64,000 bases of DNA from an uncultured Pseudomonadota bacterium (GTDB lineage Bacteria > Myxococcota_A > UBA796 > CAJQPC01), in assembly GCA_913060515.1 (NCBI GenBank), contig CAJXRZ010000001.1, forward strand, positions 200,001-264,000, written 5' to 3'. Of this stretch, positions 34,937-46,646 are shown one piece after another (position 1 is the first letter of the stretch; each line of letters opens with the position of its first letter). A program made the translations under genes and the position numbers. The notes beneath the pieces were generated by a model. The model made no database searches, had not been told where the DNA came from, and saw only the letters and a list, made by a program, of their open reading frames with translations.

Positions 34937-36622
34937 ATGCACGTCAAGCCTGACAACCCCGTCATCGTCCAAGGCGATGGCAAGGTCCTCCTGGAAACCA
35001 AACACGCTCGCTATGAGAGCGCCCGCGACTTCATCGCGCGCTTCGCTGAGCTGGAAGCTTCTCCAGAGCACCTCCACACCTACCGAATCTCACCTCTGTC
35101 CCTCTGGAACGCTGCCAGCTCGGGAATGAACAAGGACGAGATCATTGACGGACTCAGGGACTTGTCCAAGTTTGACGTTCCCCCTGCCGTTCGCAAGAGC
35201 ACCGAGGAGACCATCGAGCGCTATGGCTTGGTCAAGCTGGTGCCTCACCCCGACAGTCCTCAGGACCTGTTGCGTGTGCAGTTCGAGACCGCCTACATCG
35301 CCAAGATGGCCAGCAAGGAGCCCTGCGCGAAGGAGATAATGGTCCCCGACGGACGTCGGCACTGGGCCATTCCTACCGGTCTTCGTGGACTCTACAAGCA
35401 GCGCATGCTTCAAGCCGGCTGGCCCATCGAGGACCTGGCGGGCTTCCTGCCAGGGGCACCGCTCAAGGTCGAGCTGCGGGACAAGATGCTCGGAAACGGC
35501 AAGCCTTTCGCACCTCGCGACTACCAGGTCGAGGCTGTAGACCGCTGGCACATGGAGGGCCGCCCCCAGGGTGGACACGGCACGGTTGTGCTTCCCTGTG
35601 GCGCTGGCAAGACCATCGTGGCCATCGAGGCCATGAAGCGTTGCCAGACCAAGACCTTGGTCCTGGCCACCAACGCCGCCGCTGTCGAGCAGTGGGTCAC
35701 CGAGATCAAGGACAAGACCCACCTCAAGGACGGACAGGTTGGCGCCTACATGGGCAGCCGCAAAGAGATCTGTCCGGTCACGGTGGCGACCTACCAAATC
35801 CTGACTTGGCGCCGGTCCAAGAAGGACGACTTTGCACACCTGCACCTGTTCTCAGACGAGGACTGGGGCTTGATCATCTATGACGAGGTGCACCTCTTGC
35901 CCGCACCCGTCTTTGGTGCCACCGCAGCGCTGCAAGGTCGGCGTCGCTTGGGGCTCACCGCAACTCTGATTCGTGAAGATGGACGACAAGGAGACGTGTT
36001 CTCCCTGGTCGGGCCCAAGCGCTACGATCTGCCCTGGCAGCAGCTTGAGCGAGGTGGTTTCATCGCCGAGGCCACCTGCTACGAGGTGCGCGTTCCCTTC
36101 ACGCCCCAACAGGCCGCTCGCTACGAGCGCATGGGGGAACAACAGAAGTTCAAAGAGGCCTCGGTGAACCGCGAGAAAATGCGGTCCATCAAAGCCTTGG
36201 TCAAGAAGCACAAGGACGACAACATCCTTGTGATCGGGACATACGTCGAGCAGCTCCACGAGATCTCCCGTGCCCTTCGGGCGCCCCTGATCACCGGAAA
36301 GACGCCGCACAAGCGGCGTGTCGAGCTCTTCGCGCAGTTTCGCTCCGGAGAGATCAACACCTTGGTTGTATCCAAGGTGGCCAACTTCTCCATCGACTTG
36401 CCAGACGCCAACGTGGCCATTCAGGTCTCAGGCACCTTCGGCAGTCGCCAAGAAGAGGCCCAGCGCCTGGGGCGCATCCTGCGTCCCGGAAAGGGTGCAG
36501 GCGCCTTCTTTTACACCGTGGTCACCAAGGACAGTAAAGAGCAGGACTTCGCTATGAAGCGCCAGCTCTTCCTGACCGAGCAGGGCTACCGCTACTTTAT
36601 TGAAGACGGGGCCGCGGCCTAA
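34937..36622 (+). CDS. XPB-type DNA helicase
   Basis: A 561-residue SF2 helicase. Residues 1-190 are an XPB-like N-terminal part (FRISPLSLWNAASSGM-type segment, ending before the Walker region). Walker A is PCGAGKT (K225), the DEVH box is 316-319, motif III-like is LTATLIREDG, and motif VI is QEEAQRLGRILRPG. It should unwind DNA during repair or transcription-coupled processes. This resembles bacterial XPB (as in Mycobacterium), which lacks TFIIH partners. It is the first gene of a rightward operon, with the next gene 59 bases on and predicted to encode a protein with an XPB/Ssl2 N-terminal-like domain. Confidence 0.9.
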   Translation: MHVKPDNPVIVQGDGKVLLETKHARYESARDFIARFAELEASPEHLHTYRISPLSLWNAASSGMNKDEIIDGLRDLSKFDVPPAVRKSTEETIERYGLVKLVPHPDSPQDLLRVQFETAYIAKMASKEPCAKEIMVPDGRRHWAIPTGLRGLYKQRMLQAGWPIEDLAGFLPGAPLKVELRDKMLGNGKPFAPRDYQVEAVDRWHMEGRPQGGHGTVVLPCGAGKTIVAIEAMKRCQTKTLVLATNAAAVEQWVTEIKDKTHLKDGQVGAYMGSRKEICPVTVATYQILTWRRSKKDDFAHLHLFSDEDWGLIIYDEVHLLPAPVFGATAALQGRRRLGLTATLIREDGRQGDVFSLVGPKRYDLPWQQLERGGFIAEATCYEVRVPFTPQQAARYERMGEQQKFKEASVNREKMRSIKALVKKHKDDNILVIGTYVEQLHEISRALRAPLITGKTPHKRRVELFAQFRSGEINTLVVSKVANFSIDLPDANVAIQVSGTFGSRQEEAQRLGRILRPGKGAGAFFYTVVTKDSKEQDFAMKRQLFLTEQGYRYFIEDGAAA

Positions 36623-36681
36623 ACGCCGCCGCCGGACACAGCACCGCAGGGCCAAGCAATGGCCACTGCCGGGAGGATTGA

Positions 36682-38934
36682 ATGTCCACACAGACTGACG
36701 CACCCGCAGACGGACGCCGCAAGCGTCGCCGTCGTCGCCGCCGCAAGAACGAAGAGGAAGGAGGAGGAGGTGGCGAGGCTCAGGCCTCCGCCAGCACCTC
36801 GGAGGGTGGCAAAGGGAGCGGCGAGGGCCGCAAGCGCAATGGTCGCCGTGGCGGCCGTCGCCGTGACGAGGACGGAGGCCCAGGCGTCTCCACGCCTTCT
36901 GGGCGCAGCTCCCGTCGTCGCCGTCGTCGCAAGCGTCGTGGACCGGCCGTTGCGGGTCTGAACCGACGCCGTCGTCTGAGCCAGGGCGAGTTGGAGGAGC
37001 TGGAGGACTACTTCTCCCGCTTGCCTGACATCCTGCTGGGCAACCTCTACAAGGGTCTGGGCGGACAGCCTGGCCGAGTCGGGGACACCAAGCGCATGGT
37101 CCAGCTGGCCATTCGCGCCATCGCCCAAGGCAAGCGCCTGGGCACCATGCTCAAGGGCCTGCACGAGAAGGAGCGCATGGCCTTGGCCGTGCTCATCCAG
37201 TGCGGTGGTCTGGCGCACTCCGAGGAGCTGCTTCGCGAGATGCACCTCTCCTTGGGTGGCAACGAGCGCGACTGGACCCGGGTCCTGCTGGTCTTGGCTG
37301 ACAAGGGCTTGGTCGGCGCCAGCGAAGAGCAGGACGGCGCCTTCTTCTACTTGGTGCCAGATCCCTTGGTCGAGCACCTCGTAGAGCACCTGGAGAGTGA
37401 GCTGGCTGTCGGCACTTTCCAGCACGACGACATCGCTGTGGCCAACCAGCGGGCCTTCTGTCCGCCGCTGGACTTCTCGGTCACCACGCTGTGCACCTAC
37501 ATCGATCAGCGCCCGCCGCGTCTGACCCAGCAGCAGGACATCTACAAGGCCGACAAGGTCGAGCTGGATGAGTTCTTCGCGCAGCTCTGGGAGGCCAACA
37601 GCGAGCTCTTCCACTTCCACATCGACTTCCTCATTCAGCACGGTCTCTGCGAGCTGAGCGGCGATCGATTGGCGGTCAACCGCGAGGTCGTTGAGGAGTG
37701 GCTCCAGCTGGACGCACAGGACCAAAAGGACCTGTTGTTCCGCAGCTTGGACCTACGCTTCCGCTATGCGGAGTGGATCATGTACGCGGTGCACTCCGGC
37801 GCCGGCGAGTGGGTCGCGGAGCAACCTCTCCAAGGCTTGTACCGCCGCTGGACCCGCGGCGAGGACTGGCGCAAGCGCTTCCACAAGGGCGAGTTTGCCG
37901 CTACCCGCACCAACGAGCGGGAGTCCTACTCTTTCGCTCCGCTGGTCGACGCGGGCATGTTGGAGCTTGGAGAGTGGGGACAGGAGAAGTTCTACCGCCT
38001 CACACCGCGCGCCATCGCCATGATCGAGCCTCCAGAAGGGGACGAATTCAGTCAGTTCTACCTGACGCCTTCCTACGAGATCATGGCCCCTGCGGGACTG
38101 CCGCCCATGCTGCTCTTCCACATCGGAGAGCTCGCGGAGCTCACCGGCTGCGATCGAGCCAACACCTACAAGGTCACCGAGATCAGCGTCGAGCAGTCCG
38201 TGAAGAAGGGCTGGCGTCGCGACGACATCCTGGACTTCCTGCGCGATGGCAGCCAGATCGGCTTGCCGGAGAACGTCGAGCAGACCTTGAAGATCTGGAT
38301 GGGCCCAGGCTCTGACGTGGAGTTCCACGACTGCGTGCTGCTCACCGTCCAGAAGTCCAAGATCCGCCAGATCGAGGCGGCCCGCTCTATGCGGCCCTTC
38401 TTGCTCCACCGCTTTGTCCCTGGCATGTACGCCATTGACCGCACGCGCTTCCCAGAGGTGTACGCGGAGCTCACGGAGCTGGGTTTGGTGCCTGCAAAAG
38501 ACATTCGCCACTACCCAGGACAGGCCGAGCAGATCCTTGCCCGCAGCAACCTGCATGAGCTCTTGGCCGAGGCCCGTGAGACCAGCGACAACCCGCTGGC
38601 CCGCGCCCACGAGGCCGACACCCAGCCCGAGGACTTGCTCCCCGTGCCGGGCTCGTCCGCCGGTCGCCGCAAGAAGAAGAAGAAGAAGGTGGAGATCCCA
38701 CGCATGACCACGGCGGAAGCCCGTCAGGCCTTGGATCGCGCCATCGCCCTCAAGCAGCAGGTCAAGGTCCAGTACAGCGGCAAGGACGGCAAACGCCTGC
38801 ACTACCAGCTCCAGCCCACGCGCCTGGCGCTGAACCCTGCTGGAGACCAAGTCGTCGTCGCCACCAACGTGGAGACCGGTGATCTGCGAACCTTCAAGGT
38901 GGCCCGCATCGAGCGGATCAAGGTGAACAACTAG
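36682..38934 (+). CDS. Arg-rich protein with XPB N-terminal-like (Helicase_C_3) and WYL-like domains
   Basis: A 750-residue protein. Residues 1-95 are extremely basic and Gly-rich (runs such as RRKRRRRRRRK and RRRRRRKRRG), likely disordered nucleic-acid contact. Residues 100-620 include SFYLTPSYEIMAP-like FSQFYLTPSYEIMAPAGLP and TCDRANTYKVTEISVEQSVKKGW, matching the helicase-associated Helicase_C_3 domain. Residues 680-750 (AIALKQQVKVQYSGKDGKR, then LRTFKVARIERIKV) resemble a WYL domain. The pairing with XPB mirrors neighbours of the mycobacterial XPB gene, to my memory. Role: probably an XPB accessory protein or DNA-damage sensor; this is inference. Confidence 0.8.
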   Translation: MSTQTDAPADGRRKRRRRRRRKNEEEGGGGGEAQASASTSEGGKGSGEGRKRNGRRGGRRRDEDGGPGVSTPSGRSSRRRRRRKRRGPAVAGLNRRRRLSQGELEELEDYFSRLPDILLGNLYKGLGGQPGRVGDTKRMVQLAIRAIAQGKRLGTMLKGLHEKERMALAVLIQCGGLAHSEELLREMHLSLGGNERDWTRVLLVLADKGLVGASEEQDGAFFYLVPDPLVEHLVEHLESELAVGTFQHDDIAVANQRAFCPPLDFSVTTLCTYIDQRPPRLTQQQDIYKADKVELDEFFAQLWEANSELFHFHIDFLIQHGLCELSGDRLAVNREVVEEWLQLDAQDQKDLLFRSLDLRFRYAEWIMYAVHSGAGEWVAEQPLQGLYRRWTRGEDWRKRFHKGEFAATRTNERESYSFAPLVDAGMLELGEWGQEKFYRLTPRAIAMIEPPEGDEFSQFYLTPSYEIMAPAGLPPMLLFHIGELAELTGCDRANTYKVTEISVEQSVKKGWRRDDILDFLRDGSQIGLPENVEQTLKIWMGPGSDVEFHDCVLLTVQKSKIRQIEAARSMRPFLLHRFVPGMYAIDRTRFPEVYAELTELGLVPAKDIRHYPGQAEQILARSNLHELLAEARETSDNPLARAHEADTQPEDLLPVPGSSAGRRKKKKKKVEIPRMTTAEARQALDRAIALKQQVKVQYSGKDGKRLHYQLQPTRLALNPAGDQVVVATNVETGDLRTFKVARIERIKVNN

Positions 38935-39722
38935 TGGCGCGCCTGGATCTCACAGGTCTGACCGCCCTGGTGACCGGCGCGAGCGCTGGCATTGGGGTGT
39001 GTTTTGCCAAGGAGCTCCAAGCTCGCGGCATCGGCAAGCTGATCTTGGTCGCCCGGCGGGAAGACCGCTTGGTGGCTCTGGCCAGTGAGCTGACGGTCCC
39101 CACCGAGATCATGTCCTGCGATCTGGGTGACCCCGAGCAGATTCAGGCGTTGTATGAGCGCTTTCCAGATGTGGATGTGCTCGTCAACAACGCCGGTTTT
39201 GGCAAGGCAGGCTCCCACGACAGCCTTCTGCCCAGCTCACTTCCCATGTTGGATTTGAACTGCCGCGCGGTGCTTCAGCTCTGCGATCTCTATTTGCCGC
39301 GCATGCTTGAGCAGGGACGCGGCGGGATCCTGAATGTGGGGTCGACAGCAGGAATGCTTCCTCTGCCCAGCATGGCCCTGTACGCAGCGACCAAGGCCTT
39401 CGTGAACAGCTTCTCGGATGCCCTGCGCAGCGAGGTCAAGTCGCGCGGCGTTCACGTCAGCTGTTTGGCGCCGGGTCCTGTGGCCACGGAGTTCTTCGAG
39501 GTGGCCAGCGAAGGTGCAGGCGATCCGCCGGCCTTCGTGATGGCCTCTCCCAAGGCCGTCGCCCGTGCTGCGGTTCGCGGTCTGGAGCGCAACACCGCCA
39601 TTGTCACGCCGGGGCTGCACATCCGACTGGGCATGAGCGTGGCCACGACTGCACCTTCTTGGTTGGTACGCCTGTTTACCGGGCTATACGGCAAGGCCAT
39701 GTTGTCCTTCGCTGGCAAATAG
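38934..39722 (+). CDS. Short-chain dehydrogenase/reductase
   Basis: A 262-residue SDR enzyme. Cofactor motif TGASAGIG, NNAG (VNNAGFGKAG), catalytic Ser in NVGSTAGM and the YxxxK motif YAATKAF are all present. The dinucleotide preference and substrate cannot be told. The GTG start shares one base with the TAG of the previous gene (TAGTG), so it is translated in the same operon although no functional link to XPB is obvious. The C-terminal 40 residues (LVRLFTGLYGKAML) are hydrophobic and could be membrane associated. Confidence 0.88.
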   Translation: MARLDLTGLTALVTGASAGIGVCFAKELQARGIGKLILVARREDRLVALASELTVPTEIMSCDLGDPEQIQALYERFPDVDVLVNNAGFGKAGSHDSLLPSSLPMLDLNCRAVLQLCDLYLPRMLEQGRGGILNVGSTAGMLPLPSMALYAATKAFVNSFSDALRSEVKSRGVHVSCLAPGPVATEFFEVASEGAGDPPAFVMASPKAVARAAVRGLERNTAIVTPGLHIRLGMSVATTAPSWLVRLFTGLYGKAMLSFAGK

Positions 39723-39729
39723 GATTGCA

Positions 39730-39963
39730 ATGAGCGCCAAGAGTGACCAAGAGCCCACCTTCGAGAGCTTGCTTGAGCAGCTCGAGCACCGCGTGGAGAA
39801 GCTGGAGAAGGGGGAGCTTCCTTTGGAGCAGGCCCTCAAGCTCTTCGAGGAGGGCATCGAGCTCACCCGCAGCTGCCACGAACGCCTGGACCAAGCCGAT
39901 GAGCGCATCGCGGTCCTGACGCGGGGAGCTGGGGGCGAGGAGCTCGAAGAGCCCCTGGGATAG
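39730..39963 (+). CDS. xseB: Exodeoxyribonuclease VII small subunit
   Basis: A 77-residue protein with the ExoVII small-subunit pattern: TFESLLEQLEHRVEKLEKGELPLEQALKLFEEGIEL. It forms a helical bundle on XseA and supports processive single-strand DNA degradation. The large subunit is not in the window. It starts 7 bases after the SDR stop and finishes 10 bases before the convergent VOC gene. Its presence after XPB and the WYL/helicase-associated gene gives the operon a DNA-repair flavour. Confidence 0.92.
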   Translation: MSAKSDQEPTFESLLEQLEHRVEKLEKGELPLEQALKLFEEGIELTRSCHERLDQADERIAVLTRGAGGEELEEPLG

Positions 39964-39973
39964 AGCCCGCACC

Positions 39974-40684
39974 TCAGCTGGGCTGAATCAGCCCGAAGAC
40001 CGCGCCGCTGGGGTCGGAGACGGTGGCCATGCGGCCGTGAGAGGGCGTGCTCACTGCAGCCGAGAGGATCTGGCCGCCGTGCTCGGTGACTTGGTCCAGG
40101 GTGGCATCCACGTCCTGGACCTGCACCCGACTGAAGAAGAAGGACTGCCCCGACTGCGAGGCGGTCACGCCGCCGCGTACGCTGCCCTGGGCTTCCAGGG
40201 TGTGGTACAGGCCTTGAGGCGTTTGTTGGGTACTGTGAGTGAACCCAAAGACCGACGCCATCCAGCTCAGATCGGCCTTGGGGTCGGTGCTCTGAAGCTC
40301 CAGCCACTGCAAGGACCCGGGTCCAGGCTTGGCCAGCTCGTCTGCCTCGGTGGCGTCGTAGAGCGCGAAGACCGCGCCCGATGGCGTGGAGACCACTGAG
40401 AAGCGGCCGGCGGTCAGGGCTGTCGGGGGAATCAAGATGCTGCCCTGCTCCCCAGCCCGCGCGGTCCGGGCGTCCAAGTCGTCGACGGCCAGGAAGGTGC
40501 ACCAGGAGTTGGGGCCCTCTCCGGGGGCTTGGAGGTGCGCCACCGCGCCTCCGGGGGCGATGCACACCGTGCCATCTGGGCTATCGACCATGTTCCAGCC
40601 CAAGACGGCTGCGTAGAAGCCCTTGGCGGAGTGGATGTCTGTGGTGATGCCGGTCCAGCAGAAGGTGTTGTTCTCAATGCTCAT
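39974..40684 (-). CDS. Two-domain VOC (glyoxalase/bleomycin resistance-fold) protein
   Basis: A 236-residue protein with two VOC modules: residues 1-115 (FCWTGITTDIHSAKGFYAAVLGW, ending FSVVSTPSGAVFALYD) and 120-236 (WLELQSTDPKADLSWMASVFGF, ending ATVSDPSGAVFGL). The fold is common in glyoxalases and dioxygenases; no metal ligand pattern is clear. It resembles a group annotated as VOC family or hydroxylase-like proteins. It is divergent from the WYL regulator gene, and the shared 131-base region contains two operator-like repeats, so the regulator probably controls it. Confidence 0.85.
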   Translation of the reverse strand: MSIENNTFCWTGITTDIHSAKGFYAAVLGWNMVDSPDGTVCIAPGGAVAHLQAPGEGPNSWCTFLAVDDLDARTARAGEQGSILIPPTALTAGRFSVVSTPSGAVFALYDATEADELAKPGPGSLQWLELQSTDPKADLSWMASVFGFTHSTQQTPQGLYHTLEAQGSVRGGVTASQSGQSFFFSRVQVQDVDATLDQVTEHGGQILSAAVSTPSHGRMATVSDPSGAVFGLIQPS

Positions 40685-40733
40685 GTTCGTGTCCTCAGCG
40701 CCGTCATTGGCATGAACCTTATGCCTCGGGACC

Positions 40734-40798
40734 CTGACAAAACTTGGCAGGATTTAGGCCTCGCTTGTGTTATCACTGACAGAATCTGGCAGGAATTA
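40734..40798. promoter_or_regulatory. Two operator-like repeats in the VOC/regulator intergenic region
   Basis: Two near-identical 23-base repeats occur at 40734-40756 and 40776-40798, starting 42 bases apart (four helical turns). Each contains a pseudo-palindrome: CTGACAAAACTTGGCAG (40734-40750) and CTGACAGAATCTGGCAG (40776-40792), of the form CTGnCA-n-TGnCAG. A possible -35 (TTGGCA, 40744-40749) in the first site and -10 (TGTTAT, 40768-40773) before the second would drive the regulator gene; protein bound here would cover both. Autoregulation by the WYL regulator is the natural reading. Confidence 0.6.
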
Positions 40799-40815
40799 GA
40801 GGCACGCTCGAGACC

Positions 40816-41556
40816 ATGAACAGCACCGCACGCCGAGACCGACTCCTGAACCTTCTGCACCGTGGCGCGACCACCGTTCCCGCCGTCGCCGCCAAGCTTC
40901 AAGTCTCAGAACGCACCTTGTACCGGGATATCGCCGCCCTACGGGACGCCGGCCACGAAATCCAGGCCACGCCAGGCCCAGGAGGCGGAGTGCGTGTAGC
41001 CACCGACAGCCGTCCCCGGCCGGTGCACTTTGAGGTCGCCGAGATCGTTGGCTTGGCGCTCTCGGTCGCCATTCTGCAGGCCTCGCCGCACCTGCCCTTT
41101 GCCAAGAGCGCCGAGGCTGCTCTGGACCGCGCCTGTCGCGCCCTGTCCGCAGACCGTCAGCGGGCCATGCAGAAGCTGCAGCGCCGAATCTTGATTGGTC
41201 GGGCCAGCGAGCGCACCAAGCTCACTTTGGGGCAGGTCGACGACTCTCTGCTCTCGGTCTTTGAGCGTTGCTTCACCGGCGCCCTGGCCATGCACTTTGA
41301 CTATGTCGATCGCGCAGGGGCCCATAGCTCGCGCCGCATCGAGTGTGCCGCTCTGGTCCTGCACGCCCCCCTCTGGTACGTCTTGGCCTGGGACTTGGAC
41401 AAGGATGCCCCTCGAACCTTCCGAATGGACCGCATCGCCGGTCCCACCTGTGGCGCTGCCCTGGCGCTCACGCATCCGCTGGCCCAGGTGACCGCCAAGA
41501 CCAGCCCCGAGGGGCAGGCGGCCTACCGTGGGTGGCTCGGCACGCCCATCGCCTGA
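40816..41556 (+). CDS. YafY-type WYL-domain transcriptional regulator
   Basis: A 246-residue regulator. Residues 1-60 form a DeoR/HTH_11-like winged helix (RRDRLLNLLHRGATTVPAVAAKLQVSERTLYRDIAALRDAG). The C-terminal 100 residues are a WYL domain with LWYVLAWDL and FRMDRI. Such proteins sense ligands or single-stranded nucleic acids and often repress adjacent genes. It is divergent from the VOC gene, with two operator-like repeats between them. The SnoaL-like gene converges on it, so the three may be one regulated set. Confidence 0.88.
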   Translation: MNSTARRDRLLNLLHRGATTVPAVAAKLQVSERTLYRDIAALRDAGHEIQATPGPGGGVRVATDSRPRPVHFEVAEIVGLALSVAILQASPHLPFAKSAEAALDRACRALSADRQRAMQKLQRRILIGRASERTKLTLGQVDDSLLSVFERCFTGALAMHFDYVDRAGAHSSRRIECAALVLHAPLWYVLAWDLDKDAPRTFRMDRIAGPTCGAALALTHPLAQVTAKTSPEGQAAYRGWLGTPIA

Positions 41557-41575
41557 TTCACAGCGGTGGAATCAG
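41553..41575. terminator. Possible bidirectional terminator hairpin
   Basis: CTGATTC (41553-41559) and GAATCAG (41569-41575) pair across a 9-base loop. The element spans the stop codons of both converging genes (regulator on plus, SnoaL-like on minus). Without a U tract on either side it is only a candidate. Confidence 0.3.
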
Positions 41576-42049
41576 CTCGGCGCCAGCCCCATTCTTCTCG
41601 ATCCACTTGTCCAGGTTCCCGTTCGCCGTCTTGTTCACCTTGCCCGAGACGATGCCCGACCATCCCAGAAAGATGCCTGGTGCGCCCAAGGCCTGACGCG
41701 ACCAACGCCAGAAGTCAAAGACATCGGTGTGTTGGAGGATGCGGCCGTCCTTGAAGACGAAGCTGGAGTCGATGATGTTGTGCACGCTGCGGCCGGTGAC
41801 CGAGAAGGTGTACCAAGCCTCCCAGTGACCGCTTCCGGTCTCGCCTTGGGCCTGCACAGCGCTGTGCTCCATGCGCAGGTCGGTCCCGCCCTCGATGAGC
41901 ATGTGCCACATCGCCGCGGCTCGCCAGCCCTTGAGAGGACCGAAGGCGGGGTCCTCGAAGGTGACCTCGGGGTGGTAGCAGGCAGCCATGCCAGCGGCGT
42001 CTTTGGCACCAAATGCGGTGTAGAAGCGCTCGATGAGCTCAGCGGACAT
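41558..42049 (-). CDS. SnoaL/NTF2-like protein
   Basis: A 163-residue protein of the NTF2-like fold. IERFYTAFGAKDAAGMAACYHPEVTFEDPAFG and IDSSFVFKDGRILQHTDVFDFWRWSRQALG are typical of SnoaL-like proteins, which include small cyclases, isomerases and ligand-binding proteins with no single activity. No signal peptide. It sits next to the VOC protein and WYL regulator, so a role in handling a small toxic or metabolised compound is plausible but unproven. Confidence 0.85.
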   Translation of the reverse strand: MSAELIERFYTAFGAKDAAGMAACYHPEVTFEDPAFGPLKGWRAAAMWHMLIEGGTDLRMEHSAVQAQGETGSGHWEAWYTFSVTGRSVHNIIDSSFVFKDGRILQHTDVFDFWRWSRQALGAPGIFLGWSGIVSGKVNKTANGNLDKWIEKNGAGAELIPPL

Positions 42050-42089
42050 GGGGTCTCCAGATGGCGTGCATCCTAACAGTCCACTTCAA

Positions 42090-42323
42090 AGTGCGAGCAT
42101 GATGCGGACCGGTGACCCAGGTGGATGGCGTAGCCACCCTGGTGGTCACCCGGCTAGCTTCTTTGAGCGACCAGTGGGGGAGAGCTTGCAACTGGAGCTC
42201 TCCGATGGTCGCCAGATCAGCGTCACGACAGAGCCCCTGCAGGATCTGCTGGAGCAGGCTGGAAAGACCCCAGGGGAGGTCGAGCAGACCCTTCGGGACC
42301 GCGGCCTGGGGGGCCAATACTGA
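42090..42323 (+). pseudogene. Fragment of a PDZ-domain protein (third relative of the PDZ cassette)
   Basis: The region translates to GGHPASFFERPVGESLQLEL and then ISVTTEPLQDLLEQAGKTPG up to a final RDRGLGGQY. This matches the C-terminus of the protein at 47060-48118 (FERPLGQSLRLEL, VTVTTEPLADLLRQAGESPE, RDRGIGGQY) along about 60 residues. Just upstream VDGVAT appears in a different frame (from 42121), matching the VDGEAT of the intact protein, so at least one frameshift separates the two. No start or ribosome site is present. It is a decayed tail; 42050-42353 otherwise holds nothing I can name. Confidence 0.75.
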
Positions 42324-42353
42324 CTGGCCAAACGAAGCGCCGAACTTGGCGCT

Positions 42354-43067
42354 TTAGCAGTCCACCAGGTGCCCACACTGTGCGAGCAGCTTGTCACCGA
42401 TGCCCCGGACCTTCAGCAGCTCGGGACGCTCGGCGAAGGGGCCGTGCTCCTCTCGGTAGGCCAGGATGGACCGCGCGCGACGCGGGGTCACGCCTGGAAG
42501 CAGGGTCAGTCTGGCCTCGTCGGCGGTGTTGATGTTGACCCGTTCTGGGGCAATCTGGTCCCCGTCACCCAGGTAGTCGCTGCTGCGGTGAAGCTCTCTT
42601 CCTTCATCCAGAAAGGTCCACGTCCACTGCATCTTGCCCTGGCTTGGGAAGCTCGCGCGGATGCGGACCTGGCCGACCGGCGCGGTGTAGTCGCAGAGCA
42701 GGGTCTCGCCGTTGAAGGTGTAGGGGTGCGCTTGACTGGGATCGGTGCGCAGCTCCCGACCGAACCACTGCTGCACGTCACGGAGCACCCGGGCGCGCGG
42801 ATGCGGTGAGCCGACGGAGGCCTGGAAGAGGGCGCCGTCTGGATAGATGCGGTGGAAGGTGTAGCTCTGTCCATTCTGGTAGACGTACAGGCCGCTGATG
42901 GCCCGGCAGAGCTGGAGTCTGGAGTCGTCCTCTTGGCGCCATTCAGGGGGCGCCACGCGCAGGGCATCGGGCCAGTGTTCAAGCTTGGATGCCTCAAGGT
43001 CCGTCGTCGAGGTCAAGCTGGCGCAGAAGGCGTTCCAGGCGGCAATTGAAGGGGTGCTCAGGTCCAT
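42354..43067 (-). CDS. Helix-hairpin-helix (ComEA-type) protein
   Basis: A 237-residue protein. The start at 43067 (MDLSTPSIAAW) is preferred over a longer frame because GGAG lies upstream. The C-terminal 60 residues form a ComEA-like HhH domain: VNINTADEARLTLLPGVTPRRARSILAYREEHGPF and then VRGIGDKLLAQCG, suggesting DNA binding. Residues 1-170 are unrecognised, with several Trp, Tyr and Cys. There is no signal peptide, unlike typical ComEA, so this may act in the cytoplasm. It is divergent from the BRCT giant, with 99 bases between the starts. Confidence 0.8.
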   Translation of the reverse strand: MDLSTPSIAAWNAFCASLTSTTDLEASKLEHWPDALRVAPPEWRQEDDSRLQLCRAISGLYVYQNGQSYTFHRIYPDGALFQASVGSPHPRARVLRDVQQWFGRELRTDPSQAHPYTFNGETLLCDYTAPVGQVRIRASFPSQGKMQWTWTFLDEGRELHRSSDYLGDGDQIAPERVNINTADEARLTLLPGVTPRRARSILAYREEHGPFAERPELLKVRGIGDKLLAQCGHLVDC

Positions 43068-43109
43068 CGCGCAGCTCCATTTCTGAGAGGGCACGCTGTA
43101 CAGCGCTAA

Positions 43110-46466
<3,357 letters not shown>

Positions 46467-46572
46467 GGCTGGATATTTGGACCCCTGGGCGCTTCAGTTG
46501 TGTGGCTTGGAGAAGCTTCTGGCGAAGAGTTCTGGCGTAAATTCAAGCCTTTGGACGAGCGCGGCCACGAGA

Positions 46573-46631
46573 CGATTGGGCCAATCGATTCGACTTTGGT
46601 CGAATGGCGGCAGGCGGGACTTGACCCGCCT
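46573..46631 (+). promoter_or_regulatory. Three adjacent palindromes upstream of the PDZ cassette
   Basis: In 59 bases there are CGATTGGGCCAATCG (46573-46587), ATTCGAC/GTCGAAT with a 4-base loop (46588-46605) and AGGCGGG/CCCGCCT with a 6-base loop (46612-46631). The last ends two bases before TAGGAG, the ribosome site of the downstream gene. They could be tandem operators, or structure in the leader or a terminator of the gene before. The rest of 46467-46646 shows nothing else. Confidence 0.45.
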
Positions 46632-46646
46632 TGTCTAGGAGTTCGA

